Source: a virus
Virus record (IMG/VR): IMGVR_UViG_3300006999_000002
Coordinates: 1 to 41,689 of that record
Direction: 5' to 3' (one strand)
DNA length: 41,689 bases
Shown here in pieces: positions 13,392 through 21,409 of this stretch; the first letter of the stretch is position 1; each line of letters begins with the position of its first letter. The position numbers and the translations under genes were made by a program. Under the pieces are notes generated by a model. That model did not search any database. It was not told where the DNA came from and saw only the letters and a list, made by a program, of their open reading frames with translations.

Positions 13392-14084
13392 ATGAGCAAG
13401 CGGAACAAAAAAGACAAGTTCGCAAACAACCAGCAGAAGCGGGTCCCCAAGGTACAGGCGCTGACCGACCGGCAGCGGACGCTGATCAACTCGATCCTCG
13501 GCAGCCCCATGACCATCACGACGGGCTACTCCGGTACGGGCAAGACCTTCGTGCCGACCATGATGGCTGCGGATGCGTTCAATCGGACCCGGCAGCGCGG
13601 CGGGGTGGACAAGATCATCCTCACTCGGCCCAACGTGCAGAGCGGCAGGTCCCTCGGGTTCCGCCCGGGCGACCTCAACGAGAAGATGCTGGAGTGGTTT
13701 GCGGAGATCATGGCAGTCCTCCGTGAGGCGCTTGGGACCAATACGGTGGACCTGGCGCTCAAGCGTGGAGACATCGAGCTTGTCCCGTTCGAGACCATGC
13801 GAGGGCGGTCATTCAACAACGCCTTCGTCATCCTCGACGAGGCGCAGAACACCACCCCGCACGAAATGAAGATGTTCACCACCCGCCTGGGGATGAACAC
13901 AACCACGGTGGTCAACGGCGACATCCGCCAGTCCGACCTGAAAAGTAACAGCGGGCTTGCTGCTCTGATCGACATTACCTGGGACATGGAGATCCCTTGG
14001 ATCGACTTCGACGAGGATGACATCGTTCGATCAGACCTCTGCAAGGAATTCATTGTCCGTTGGATGGAATACGAAGCGAGGTAG
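13392..14084 (+). CDS. phoH: PhoH-like P-loop ATPase
   Basis: A 230-residue protein. ATG 13392 is chosen because GAGGAAT precedes it closely and upstream frame extension overlaps the previous gene. Walker A is GYSGTGKT (45-52) and Walker B is FVILDEAQNTT. LTRPNVQSG and NGDIRQSDL are typical PhoH signatures. PhoH proteins resemble the ATPase part of superfamily 1 helicases and are frequent in marine phages. The role in infection is unsettled, with RNA handling or phosphate response as suggestions from the family. The N terminus is Lys-rich (SKRNKKDK). Confidence 0.93.
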   Translation: MSKRNKKDKFANNQQKRVPKVQALTDRQRTLINSILGSPMTITTGYSGTGKTFVPTMMAADAFNRTRQRGGVDKIILTRPNVQSGRSLGFRPGDLNEKMLEWFAEIMAVLREALGTNTVDLALKRGDIELVPFETMRGRSFNNAFVILDEAQNTTPHEMKMFTTRLGMNTTTVVNGDIRQSDLKSNSGLAALIDITWDMEIPWIDFDEDDIVRSDLCKEFIVRWMEYEAR

Positions 14085-14086
14085 CT

Positions 14087-14176
14087 ATGGATTTTGTGGC
14101 TTTCGCACTAGGATTTGCCCTTCTCGTGGGGTGGGTAAAATTGATCACTGAACTCGTTGAAAAGGTGGCGGCATGA
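14087..14176 (+). CDS. Small membrane peptide, 29 aa
   Basis: Starts 2 bases after the phoH stop and ends overlapping the thyX start (ATGA). The sequence has one hydrophobic segment (VAFALGFALLVGWV, about 4-17) and an amphipathic tail (KLITELVEKVAA). Exact packing between two real genes supports translation. Function is unknown. A single-pass inner-membrane peptide is the obvious structure. Confidence 0.55.
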   Translation: MDFVAFALGFALLVGWVKLITELVEKVAA

Positions 14177-14898
14177 GTGCGCTTCCGCTTGAACCGATTG
14201 ATCCGCTAGAGGACGGGATCTCCAAGGTCGAATTTATCGACCGCATGGGCGACGACATCACGGTGGTCAATGCAGCCCGGGTGTCAATGAACAAGGAATC
14301 CTCGTGGGTTCACGAAGGTTACTTGGATTCCGCCATGTCCGTGCCGCGGAACATCCTGTCGAAAGGGGACGCCCGTCTAATTCGATTCCTGGCCAGGAAC
14401 AACCACTGGACGCCATTCGGGCACGTTCAGATTCAGCTACGAATCAAAGCCCCGATCTTTGTGGCCCGGCAGTGGTTCCGCCATGAGGTTGGCTTCGTCC
14501 GCAACGAGGTCAGCCGTCGGTACGTGTCCGAAAGGCCCGAGTTCTTCGTCCCGAAGACGCTGCGGAAGTTCGCGGCCAACGTGAAGCAGGGCTCCTCGGA
14601 CGAGACCGTAGAGGGCTACTCCCGGGATCATTTACTCGAGCAGTGCGAACAGACTGCGGAGGCGTACCTGTCCGTCATAGAAGAGGAAGGCGCTTGCCCT
14701 GAGCAGGCCCGAATGATCCTGCCTCAGAACACTTACACCGAATGGATCGAGACGGCCTCTCTGGCTGCCCTGGCCCGGGTGTTCGGGCTCCGTGCGGACA
14801 GCCACGCCCAGCGTGAAGTCCAGGCATACGCCCATGCCATCGACCACCTGATCCCCGGTGACCTTGCCACATCTTGGAGCGCACTGAGAGGTAACTGA
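14173..14898 (+). CDS. thyX: Flavin-dependent thymidylate synthase ThyX
   Basis: A 241-residue protein. It contains NNHWTPFGH (76-84) and the ThyX signature region RHEVGFVRNEVSRRY (103-117), corresponding to RHRxxSxNExSxR. The third residue is Glu where Arg is usual, a variation worth noting. It makes dTMP from dUMP using FAD, NADPH and methylenetetrahydrofolate, and with NrdJ and the MazG-like enzyme feeds DNA synthesis. Coupled to the peptide upstream and to the exported protein downstream (ATG at the last base of its stop). Confidence 0.93.
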   Translation: MSALPLEPIDPLEDGISKVEFIDRMGDDITVVNAARVSMNKESSWVHEGYLDSAMSVPRNILSKGDARLIRFLARNNHWTPFGHVQIQLRIKAPIFVARQWFRHEVGFVRNEVSRRYVSERPEFFVPKTLRKFAANVKQGSSDETVEGYSRDHLLEQCEQTAEAYLSVIEEEGACPEQARMILPQNTYTEWIETASLAALARVFGLRADSHAQREVQAYAHAIDHLIPGDLATSWSALRGN

Positions 14899-15194
14899 TG
14901 CGACGACTGATTCTGGCTGCACTGCTGACCGCGCCCGTGGCGGCCTCGGCTGGTGAGCTATTCGATGACCCTGAGCCGTACTTCCGTGCGGGCTGGGGGA
15001 TCAACACCACGGACCTGTACTCCGACCGGGACACATTCGGGCACACGCCCTGGGACGAGCCGGTGGCCGAGGCGGCCGTTGGTGTGGAGACCGAGGGCGG
15101 ACTCTCTATCGAGCTACGCCACATGAGCAACACGCAGGCCCCGGACGTTGGATTCAACTGGATCGGGGTCTCCTACAAGATCGGAGGCCAGTGA
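14898..15194 (+). CDS. Exported beta-rich protein, PagL-like C terminus
   Basis: A 98-residue protein with a clear signal peptide (MRRLILAALLTAPVAASA, cleavage expected after 18). The mature 80 residues alternate aromatic and polar strands, and the end, IELRHMSN...GFNWIGVSYKI, resembles outer-membrane beta-barrel strands. HMSN (His75, Ser77) recalls the His-x-Ser motif of PagL lipid A 3-O-deacylases. At the usual distance for the catalytic Glu I see none, and the protein is shorter than PagL (about 160 mature residues). It might alter the cell surface or block re-infection. The location between nucleotide-metabolism genes is unexpected. Confidence 0.6.
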   Translation: MRRLILAALLTAPVAASAGELFDDPEPYFRAGWGINTTDLYSDRDTFGHTPWDEPVAEAAVGVETEGGLSIELRHMSNTQAPDVGFNWIGVSYKIGGQ

Positions 15195-15292
15195 TGTTGG
15201 GGAGTGATAAGTGGCTGTACGCGCTGAAGCTAGCGGCGGCCATCTTCATCCCGGTCGCCCTCGTGGCCGAGTGCGTTCCGGCAGCAGGCTAA
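15194..15292 (+). CDS. Small membrane peptide, 32 aa
   Basis: The ATG overlaps the stop of the exported-protein gene (TGATG). The sequence is a short polar start, LGSDKWLYALK, and one hydrophobic helix (LAAAIFIPVALVAEC). The Cys is preceded by Glu, so this is not a good lipobox. The coupling suggests it works with the exported protein. Function is unknown. Confidence 0.5.
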   Translation: MLGSDKWLYALKLAAAIFIPVALVAECVPAAG

Positions 15293-15316
15293 CCGCAAAC
15301 TATCAAAGGGGAGGCT

Positions 15317-17257
15317 ATGAGCACCGCGATCTTTGACATCGAAACCAACGGACTTCTGGACCAGCTGGATCGGGTCCATAGCCTCGTGATCTGTGACCCC
15401 GACACCAAGCAGGTGGCCAGCTACGCGGACCAGCCCGGGTATCCGTCCATCGAGGAAGGCGTCCAGGCTCTACTCCAAGCGGATTACCTGGTAGGCCACA
15501 ACATCATCAAGTTCGACATCCCCGCGCTGGAGAAGGTCTACCCCTGGTTCAGAATCAAGGGTCAGTGGGGCCTGGACGATGACCGGGTGATCGACACCTT
15601 GGTCTGCTCTCGGTTGATCTGGCCGGAACTCAAGGTCAACGACTTCAAGTTCCGTAAGAAACACCCCTCGTTCCCTGGCAAGCTCATAGGCAGCCACGGC
15701 TTGGAAGCCTGGGGCTATCGCCTGGGCGAGTACAAGGGCGAGTTTGCTAAAGAAACCGACTGGTCCTCCTGGTCCGAGGACATGCAGTTCTACTGCGAGC
15801 AGGACGTCCGTGTAACGGACAAGCTCTACAGCCTGATCCTGAAGCGGTGGCCCTCGGACCTGTCCGTGTGGATCGAGCATGAGTTCCAGAAGATCATCTC
15901 CGAGCAGGAGAAGAACGGCTTCCCCTTCAAGACAGGGGAGGCGGCCAAGCTCTACGCTGGCCTGGTGGGAGAGCGCCAGGAGATCGACGAGAAGCTCAAG
16001 GCGATGTTCCCTCCGTGGTGGCGGCCGGTACACCAGCACACGCCTAAGCGCACCATGCGCCGGTTCGTCGAGAACGAGAACGGCAAGTGGCACAAGCGTA
16101 AGGACGGCTGGCGGAAGGGCTGGTATGAAGGTCTGACGGAAGGCTGCAAGCTCACCAAGGTCAAGCTCCAGGAGTTCGACCCGGGTTCCCCGGACCTGGT
16201 GGCTGATCGGCTGATCAAGGTAGAAGGGTGGAAGCCCCAGGAGTTCACGTCTGAGGCATGGCATTACGGCCCCTATGAAAGGAAGCCGTCCGTGTCCGAG
16301 GATGAACTCGCCAAGCTGAACTGTGAGTCTGCACGGCTGATCGCCCGCAGGATGATGCTATCAAAGCGCATCGGGCAGATCGCTGAAGGCCAGAACGCTT
16401 GGCTGAAACTGGAACAGGACGGGCGCATCTACGGCTCCGTGATTACCAACGGTGCTGTGACGGGCCGGTGTACGCACCGCAAGCCCAACATGGCCCAGGT
16501 CCCTTCCTCCTCTTCCGAGTACGGCAGAGAATGCCGCGCTCTGTTCTACGCTCCCGAAGGCATGAAGCTCGTGGGCGTGGACGCCGACAGCCTCGAGCTT
16601 GTAGGACTGGCCCACTATCTGGCCCTGTGGGACGAAGGAGCCTTCGCCTATGCCGTGTCCACCGGCAGTAAGGAAGACGGCACTGACCCCCACACCAAGA
16701 ACCAACATGCCGCGGGCCTGTCCTCTCGGGACAACGCCAAGACCTTCATCTACGCCTTCATCTATGGAGCCGGCGACTGGAAGATCGGCCACATTGTTCG
16801 ACCTGAGGCCAACGACGCCGATAAGAAAAAGGCCGGCAAGGCCCTGAAGAGCCAGTTCCTCAAGGGGATGCCGGCATTGGATCGGCTGATGAAGGCCGTC
16901 TCCAAGGCCATCAAAAAGCGTGGCTACCTCCGGGGGCTGGACGGACGGGTCCTCCCGATCCGCTCCGAGCACTCCGCGTTGAACACGCTGATCCAATCCT
17001 GCGGTGCGGTGATTATGAAGATGGCTACCATTTTCTTTTGGCGTAAAGCAGTCGCTACCGGATTTGTTCCGGTAGAGGACTTCATGTTGGTGGCTCACGT
17101 TCATGACGAGTGGCAGACGTTGGCCCGGGAAGAAATAGCGGAAGCCATTGGCGAGCTTGGTGTTCTGTCCATCGAGGATGCTGGGGAATACCTAGGGCTC
17201 CGCTGCCCGGTGACCGGCTCCGCGGACATAGGGAATAACTGGAGTGAAACCCATTGA
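15317..17257 (+). CDS. T7 gp5-like DNA polymerase (family A)
   Basis: A 646-residue replicative polymerase (T7 704 aa). 3'-5' exonuclease: IFDIETNG (Asp7, Glu9), VGHNIIKFD, YCEQDVRVT (Asp163). Polymerase: NGAVTGRCTHRKPNMAQVPSS, motif A VGVDADSLELVGLA, FIYAFIYGAGD in the O helix and motif C HVHDEW. In T7 a 76-residue loop in the thumb binds host thioredoxin. The matching segment here (about 234-287) is shorter and Lys/Arg/Trp-rich (KRKDGWRKGW), so the processivity partner may differ. GGGGAGG precedes the ATG by 3 to 4 bases. The end overlaps the GIY-YIG gene by 4 bases. Confidence 0.97.
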   Translation: MSTAIFDIETNGLLDQLDRVHSLVICDPDTKQVASYADQPGYPSIEEGVQALLQADYLVGHNIIKFDIPALEKVYPWFRIKGQWGLDDDRVIDTLVCSRLIWPELKVNDFKFRKKHPSFPGKLIGSHGLEAWGYRLGEYKGEFAKETDWSSWSEDMQFYCEQDVRVTDKLYSLILKRWPSDLSVWIEHEFQKIISEQEKNGFPFKTGEAAKLYAGLVGERQEIDEKLKAMFPPWWRPVHQHTPKRTMRRFVENENGKWHKRKDGWRKGWYEGLTEGCKLTKVKLQEFDPGSPDLVADRLIKVEGWKPQEFTSEAWHYGPYERKPSVSEDELAKLNCESARLIARRMMLSKRIGQIAEGQNAWLKLEQDGRIYGSVITNGAVTGRCTHRKPNMAQVPSSSSEYGRECRALFYAPEGMKLVGVDADSLELVGLAHYLALWDEGAFAYAVSTGSKEDGTDPHTKNQHAAGLSSRDNAKTFIYAFIYGAGDWKIGHIVRPEANDADKKKAGKALKSQFLKGMPALDRLMKAVSKAIKKRGYLRGLDGRVLPIRSEHSALNTLIQSCGAVIMKMATIFFWRKAVATGFVPVEDFMLVAHVHDEWQTLAREEIAEAIGELGVLSIEDAGEYLGLRCPVTGSADIGNNWSETH

Positions 17258-17538
17258 GTTCCGGTTACCTCTATCTGCTCCACCACCCAGCCACCCCAGG
17301 CTGGCTCAAGGTAGGCCATACCTATGACACCGACCGAAGGTTGTCGAACTACCAGACCGGCGACCCGTACCGACGATACGTATACGCCGCGACGGTGTGG
17401 TTCGACGACCGTGTGGTTGCGGAAAAGCTGGCCCTACTGGACCTTGAAGCTGAAGCCGAGGAGAGGCGAGGGGAGTGGTTTTACATCGAACCCCTCCGCG
17501 CTCTCCGTGTGCTCGAACGAATCCGCGAGGAGAACTAA
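17254..17538 (+). CDS. GIY-YIG family endonuclease (T5orf172-like)
   Basis: A 94-residue single-domain protein. The GIY-equivalent is GYLYLL (4-9), the YIG-equivalent LKVGHT (18-23), followed by the conserved Arg in DRRL and a Glu in RRGEWFYI. This layout matches the T5orf172/MUG113 branch of the GIY-YIG nucleases. It lies exactly between polymerase and exonuclease with overlapping ends on both sides, unlike a freshly inserted homing gene. It may nick DNA in replication or recombination, or be a domesticated homing enzyme. No separate DNA-binding domain is present. Confidence 0.85.
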   Translation: MSSGYLYLLHHPATPGWLKVGHTYDTDRRLSNYQTGDPYRRYVYAATVWFDDRVVAEKLALLDLEAEAEERRGEWFYIEPLRALRVLERIREEN

Positions 17539-18380
17539 TGATCCAACGGAGAATACTCCTGGATGCGGACCTGATCTGCCACTCCCACTGCGCCGCCAAG
17601 GAAACACCAATCCATTGGGGCGACGACCTCTGGACCCTGCACTCCGACGCCAAGGAAATCCGGTTTTCCATCGACCAACACATCGAATGGATGAAGGAGC
17701 ACCTGGAGGCGCAGGACGTGACTCTGTGCTGGAACGATTTGGAGGGCGGCAATTTCCGCAAGGACATCCTGCCTTCCTACAAGGGCAACCGGAAGGAAAC
17801 CCGGAAGCCGTTGGCGTTCTACGCCGTCCGCGAATGGATGTTTGAAAGGTGGCGGTCCTTTTCCAGACCCAACCTGGAAGGCGACGACATCCTTGGAATT
17901 CTGGCGACCCACCGAAAGCTGGAGCCCGCCGAGGAAAAGATCATCGTCACCATCGACAAGGACCTCAAGACCATCCCCGGCCTGCACTTTAATTACTCCA
18001 AGCAGGAGCAAGGAATCTTTGAAGTAGACCGGAAAGACGCCGATTTCTGGCATCTGGTCCAAACGCTGGCTGGCGATCAAACCGACGGCTATACCGGCTG
18101 CCCTGGGATTGGCGAGAAGACCGCGAAAGAGATCCTGGAAGACCCCCACGAATTGGTACAGGTCGAGCGGGAAATCACCCGTGGCAAGAACGCCGGGACC
18201 ACACGACTCGAGTGGAAAACAGGCGAGCCTTGCGATCCCTGGACAGCTGTCGTTTCCCAGTACCGAAAGGCAGGGCTAGGCGAACGTGAGGCTCTGACCC
18301 AGGCGCAGGTGGCCCGCATTTGTAGGGCCGAAGATTACGACTTCAAGAAACGGAGAGTTATCCCGTGGAAACCCGAGTAA
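17538..18380 (+). CDS. T7 gp6-like 5'-3' exonuclease
   Basis: A 280-residue product from ATG 17538, which overlaps the GIY-YIG stop (TAATG). Acidic metal-binding motifs of the FEN/T7 gp6 family are present: LLDADLICH (Asp9, Asp11), LEGDDILG, TIDKDLKTIPG and AGDQTDGYTGCPGIGEKTA with the helix-hairpin-helix glycine loop. It degrades host DNA and removes RNA primers and ends during recombination and concatemer processing. The first DUF6378-like residues overlap its 3' end. Confidence 0.94.
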   Translation: MIQRRILLDADLICHSHCAAKETPIHWGDDLWTLHSDAKEIRFSIDQHIEWMKEHLEAQDVTLCWNDLEGGNFRKDILPSYKGNRKETRKPLAFYAVREWMFERWRSFSRPNLEGDDILGILATHRKLEPAEEKIIVTIDKDLKTIPGLHFNYSKQEQGIFEVDRKDADFWHLVQTLAGDQTDGYTGCPGIGEKTAKEILEDPHELVQVEREITRGKNAGTTRLEWKTGEPCDPWTAVVSQYRKAGLGEREALTQAQVARICRAEDYDFKKRRVIPWKPE

Positions 18381-18709
18381 CAACGCAAGAGACAGCAGAT
18401 CATCCCAATGAGGAAGCCCGTGAGGTCTGCATATGCAGCGACCTCCTGGAAGACGCTGCCCGGACCATCAAGCAGCGTGGGAAGACCCGGGACGGGTCAG
18501 GCTCCGAGCGATCCATGGCCCGGACTGTAGCTGCATTCAATGCCATGACCGGCCACTACCTCACCGAGGAAGAGGGGTGGCTTTTCATGCGCTACCTGAA
18601 GGACAGCCGCTCACGTAAGGGCGAGTTCAACATCGACGACTATGAAGATGGTATCGCTTATGCCGCGTTGCAGGCTGAGTGTGCCATCCGTAATAACCAA
18701 TGGGAATAA
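18365..18709 (+). CDS. DUF6378-like phage protein
   Basis: A 114-residue protein starting inside the exonuclease gene (16-base overlap). The pattern DLLEDAARTIKQRGKTRD, followed by AFNAMTGHYLTEEEGWLFMRYLKDSRS and DDYEDGIAYAALQAE, fits the phage family DUF6378, small helical proteins usually near nucleotide-metabolism genes. The helix arrangement with acidic residues resembles MazG-type folds, which is a guess from pattern only. Its position next to a MazG-like gene supports a nucleotide link. Confidence 0.7.
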   Translation: METRVTTQETADHPNEEAREVCICSDLLEDAARTIKQRGKTRDGSGSERSMARTVAAFNAMTGHYLTEEEGWLFMRYLKDSRSRKGEFNIDDYEDGIAYAALQAECAIRNNQWE

Positions 18710-18724
18710 CCAATGGGAGTAACC

Positions 18725-19168
18725 ATGTCACTCAATGAAGCTTTGGCTTCGGAGTTCCACGAGGTTTTCGGGCATCCCATTGGGCTCGACTTTGAGCCCT
18801 CTTCTCTTCCTACGCTCGATCTACGGGCCGCCCTGATTCTCGAGGAAGCCCGTGAACTCGTGGATGCCATTGATACGGTCAAGACTCAGATCCAGTGCGG
18901 CACTAGCGGCCGGCCTGTCGAGGGCCAGCTGGCTCACCTCCTCAAGGAAATGGCCGACCTTCAGTACGTCCTCTCTGGGCTCGCCGTGGCTTTCGACCTC
19001 CCTCTGACCGAAGCCGTCATGGAAGTCCACGAAAGCAATATGTCCAAGCTGGACGACAACGGCGAGCCGATCACCAACGAGAACGGGAAGATTCTCAAGG
19101 GGCCGAATTACCAGCCCCCGGACTTGGAAGGGTTCTTCTCCAGTCATCGCTCCGACAACGACAAGTGA
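18725..19168 (+). CDS. MazG/PRA-PH-like nucleotide pyrophosphohydrolase
   Basis: A 147-residue protein. ATG 18725 has GGGAG 5 bases upstream. A second ATG four codons earlier (18713) is an alternative, as TAACCAATGGGA is duplicated here. Helices carry the metal-binding pattern of all-alpha NTP pyrophosphohydrolases: ALILEEARELVDA (ExxE) and KEMADLQYVLSG (ExxD). It hydrolyses NTPs or dNTPs, perhaps cleaning modified nucleotides or altering ppGpp levels, as proposed for marine phage MazG. The gene is followed after 8 bases by nrdJ. Confidence 0.85.
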   Translation: MSLNEALASEFHEVFGHPIGLDFEPSSLPTLDLRAALILEEARELVDAIDTVKTQIQCGTSGRPVEGQLAHLLKEMADLQYVLSGLAVAFDLPLTEAVMEVHESNMSKLDDNGEPITNENGKILKGPNYQPPDLEGFFSSHRSDNDK

Positions 19169-19176
19169 GGCAATAA

Positions 19177-20901
19177 ATGGAAGGACCAACTCTCAAGTTC
19201 TCTCAGGACACACACGCTACGAAATACCGCGGCAAGGGGGAGAGTTTCCGCGAGGCCATGACTCGCATTGCGGACGCTCTCAAGGACGACCAACAGCACT
19301 TCCACGAGTTTCGCTCGATCCTGCTGCGCCAGGCGTTCCTGCCTCCGGGCCGCGTACAGGCAGCCATGGGTTCTCCCCGGCTGCATACGCCGTACAACTG
19401 CTTCGTCAGCGGTGACATCCCGGACTCGATGGAAGGGATCATGGACTCCGTGAAGCAGGCGGCGCTGACCATGAAGATGGGCGGCGGCATCGGCTACGAC
19501 TTCTCCAGCATCCGCCCCCGGGGCGATTGGATCGCCTCCCAGGAGACCTACGCCAGTGGAGCAGTCTCGTTTATGAAGCCCTTCGATGCGGTCTGCCAGA
19601 CCATCGCGTCGGCCGGCAACCGCCGGGGCGCTCAGATGGCCGGCCTCCGAGTGGACCACCCGGATATCGAGGAGTTCATCGCTGCCAAGCAGAACACCGA
19701 CAACCTAACCCAGTTCAACGTCTCCGTGCTGGTCACCGACGAGTTCATGGAGGCGATGCTGGAAGGCCGTCAGTTCCCGCTGCGCTTCGAGGGCCGGACC
19801 TACAAGTGGGTGGATGCCCGGGCGCTGTGGGACGAGATCATGCGCTCCACCTGGGATTGGGCCGAGCCCGGGGTCCTGTTCGTGGACCAGGCCAACCGGA
19901 TGAACAACCTGTGGTACTGCGAGTACCTGCCAGTGACCAACCCCTGCGGGGAGCAATGGCTCCCTGAACACGGGGCTTGCTTGCTCGGGTCGTTCAACCT
20001 TGTCAAGTACCTGGTTTTCAACAAGCAGCAGACCAAGGTGATCGACTTCGATTACGAACAGCTGTGGACCGACATCCAGATCGTGTACCGAGCCATGGAT
20101 AACGTCGTGGACCGGGCTGCTTACCCGCTGCCTGAACAGGAAGCCGAGGCCAAGAACAAACGTCGGATGGGCCTGGGCATTACTGGGCTGGCCAACGCTG
20201 GCGAGGCCCTCGGGTTTGCTTACGGTTCCAGTGAGTTCCTCCGGTTCCAGGAGGAAGTCGAGAAGCTCCTGACCTATGCGCTGTACACGCAGTCGGCCGT
20301 GAGGGCTCGGCAGTACGGGGCGTTCCCCCTGTGCGACAACGAGAAACTCGTGCAGTCGAACTTCATCCAGAAGCTGCCCCCGGCCCTCCAGGATTTCATC
20401 CGGGAGTACGGGCTGAGGAACAGCCACCTGACTTCCATTGCTCCGACCGGGACGATCTCGCTCTGTGCGGACAACGTGTCCTCGGGCATCGAGCCTCCGT
20501 ACAGCCTCGGGATGTCCCGCAAGGTGCGGACGTTCGATGGCGTCGAGGAGCACGGCCTGGTGGACTACGCCTCGTACTTCCTGGGCGTGGACGGCAAGAC
20601 TGTGATGAACGGCGACGTGACGGTGGAAGACCACCTGAACGTCCTGGAGATCGCTTCCCGATGGAACGATAGTTCGGTGTCCAAGACCGTCAATATCGAC
20701 GACTCGGTGACCTTCGAGCAGTTCAAGGACGTGTACGTCGAGGCGTGGAAGCGCGGCTGCAAGGGCTGTACTACGTTCCGGGCCTCCGGCAAGCGTATGG
20801 GAATCCTCTCCGACAGCCAATCCAAGGGCTCGGAAGAGGCGACCGAGGGTGGCGCTTGTGTCTTCGACCCGGAACTAGGCACTACATCTTGTGGGGAATG
20901 A
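19177..20901 (+). CDS. nrdJ: Class II (B12-dependent) ribonucleotide reductase
   Basis: A 574-residue catalytic subunit. Landmarks: LPPGRVQAAMG, HTPYNCFVSG (Cys75), GGGIGYDFSSIRPRG (102-116), the active-site NPCGEQ (Asn255, Cys257, Glu259), APTGTISLCADN and the C-terminal RGCKGCTTFR. No small subunit (NrdB) is nearby and the organisation matches adenosylcobalamin-dependent NrdJ, so deoxyribonucleotides can be made without oxygen or a separate radical protein, provided the host supplies B12. A single C-terminal Cys (TTSCGE) may serve in thiol relay. The stop lies within promoter P4. Confidence 0.9.
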   Translation: MEGPTLKFSQDTHATKYRGKGESFREAMTRIADALKDDQQHFHEFRSILLRQAFLPPGRVQAAMGSPRLHTPYNCFVSGDIPDSMEGIMDSVKQAALTMKMGGGIGYDFSSIRPRGDWIASQETYASGAVSFMKPFDAVCQTIASAGNRRGAQMAGLRVDHPDIEEFIAAKQNTDNLTQFNVSVLVTDEFMEAMLEGRQFPLRFEGRTYKWVDARALWDEIMRSTWDWAEPGVLFVDQANRMNNLWYCEYLPVTNPCGEQWLPEHGACLLGSFNLVKYLVFNKQQTKVIDFDYEQLWTDIQIVYRAMDNVVDRAAYPLPEQEAEAKNKRRMGLGITGLANAGEALGFAYGSSEFLRFQEEVEKLLTYALYTQSAVRARQYGAFPLCDNEKLVQSNFIQKLPPALQDFIREYGLRNSHLTSIAPTGTISLCADNVSSGIEPPYSLGMSRKVRTFDGVEEHGLVDYASYFLGVDGKTVMNGDVTVEDHLNVLEIASRWNDSSVSKTVNIDDSVTFEQFKDVYVEAWKRGCKGCTTFRASGKRMGILSDSQSKGSEEATEGGACVFDPELGTTSCGE

Positions 20902-20918
20902 AGCCCACTAAGCGGCAG
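20896..20918 (+). promoter_or_regulatory. Phage RNA polymerase promoter P4 (late)
   Basis: GAATGAAGCCCACTAAGCGG matches the other copies with T at the CCCACT position, which is closer to the T7 core CTCACT. It begins the virion block. The nrdJ stop codon TGA (20899-20901) is part of it. Confidence 0.85.
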
Positions 20919-20920
20919 GA

Positions 20921-20948
20921 CGTTGGGGGTCCTTAGGGGCTCCCAACG
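20921..20948 (+). promoter_or_regulatory. 5'-leader hairpin of the P4 transcript
   Basis: A 12-bp stem with two G-T pairs (20921-20932 with 20937-20948: CGTTGGG...CCCAACG) has the loop TTAG. No T tract follows. It lies just after the expected start site of P4 and would protect or process the late mRNA. It contains CCTTAGG, also found after P1 and in the right-end array. Confidence 0.65.
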
Positions 20949-20966
20949 CCCTCCTCAGGAGAGTCC

Positions 20967-21167
20967 ATGAGCGAAGTGAAAGTACCGAACCTGACGCAGG
21001 AACTGATAGATGCGCTGGCGGAACTGTTCCCCGAGCAGGCCGCCGACCTGAATTGGACTGACCGAGAGGTCTGGTATCACTCAGGACAGTGCAGTGTCGT
21101 TCGGTTCCTACAAAGCCAGATGGACATTCAGAACGAAACCATCTTGCAGAACCCGCAGGAGACCTAA
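20967..21167 (+). CDS. Hypothetical protein, 66 aa, first late gene
   Basis: A 66-residue acidic, helical protein with AGGAGAG 5 bases before ATG. WTDREVWYHSGQCSVVRFL (30-48) carries the aromatic core. A small protein just before the gp7.3-like gene is common in T7-like genomes, without an assigned role as far as I know. The next gene follows immediately. Confidence 0.7.
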   Translation: MSEVKVPNLTQELIDALAELFPEQAADLNWTDREVWYHSGQCSVVRFLQSQMDIQNETILQNPQET

Positions 21168-21401
21168 ATGTGCGGAAACCCATTCGACAGCCCTGACGTT
21201 CCTGCGCCACCGCCACCGCCGGCCCCGCCGGCCCCTGGCCCTGTAGACACCGCTGAATCCCCAACGCTGGGCAGCGAACAGGAGAGCCAGGCCCGCCGAA
21301 AGAGTGGCAAGAAAAAGCGTGGCCGGGGCCTTGAATCCCTTCGGATCAAGCTCAACACGCCCAACTCGAGCGGGTCGGGCCTGTCGATTCCACAAGACTA
21401 G
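21168..21401 (+). CDS. T7 gp7.3-like small virion/tail protein
   Basis: A 77-residue protein with a Pro-rich middle (VPAPPPPPAPPAPGP, 11-25), a basic stretch (RRKSGKKKRGRG) and a Ser/Gly-rich end, SSGSGLSIPQ. T7 gp7.3 ends in a comparable basic plus SSGGG pattern and sits just before the portal gene, as here. In T7 it is a minor tail-associated protein needed for adsorption. Assignment is by position and composition more than by sequence. Confidence 0.6.
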   Translation: MCGNPFDSPDVPAPPPPPAPPAPGPVDTAESPTLGSEQESQARRKSGKKKRGRGLESLRIKLNTPNSSGSGLSIPQD

Positions 21402-21409
21402 GAGAATGA

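Noticed and set aside
17254-17538. Intron or inserted homing element splitting the polymerase gene
   Set aside because: The polymerase and exonuclease frames are complete on either side and overlap the gene ends, so nothing is interrupted.
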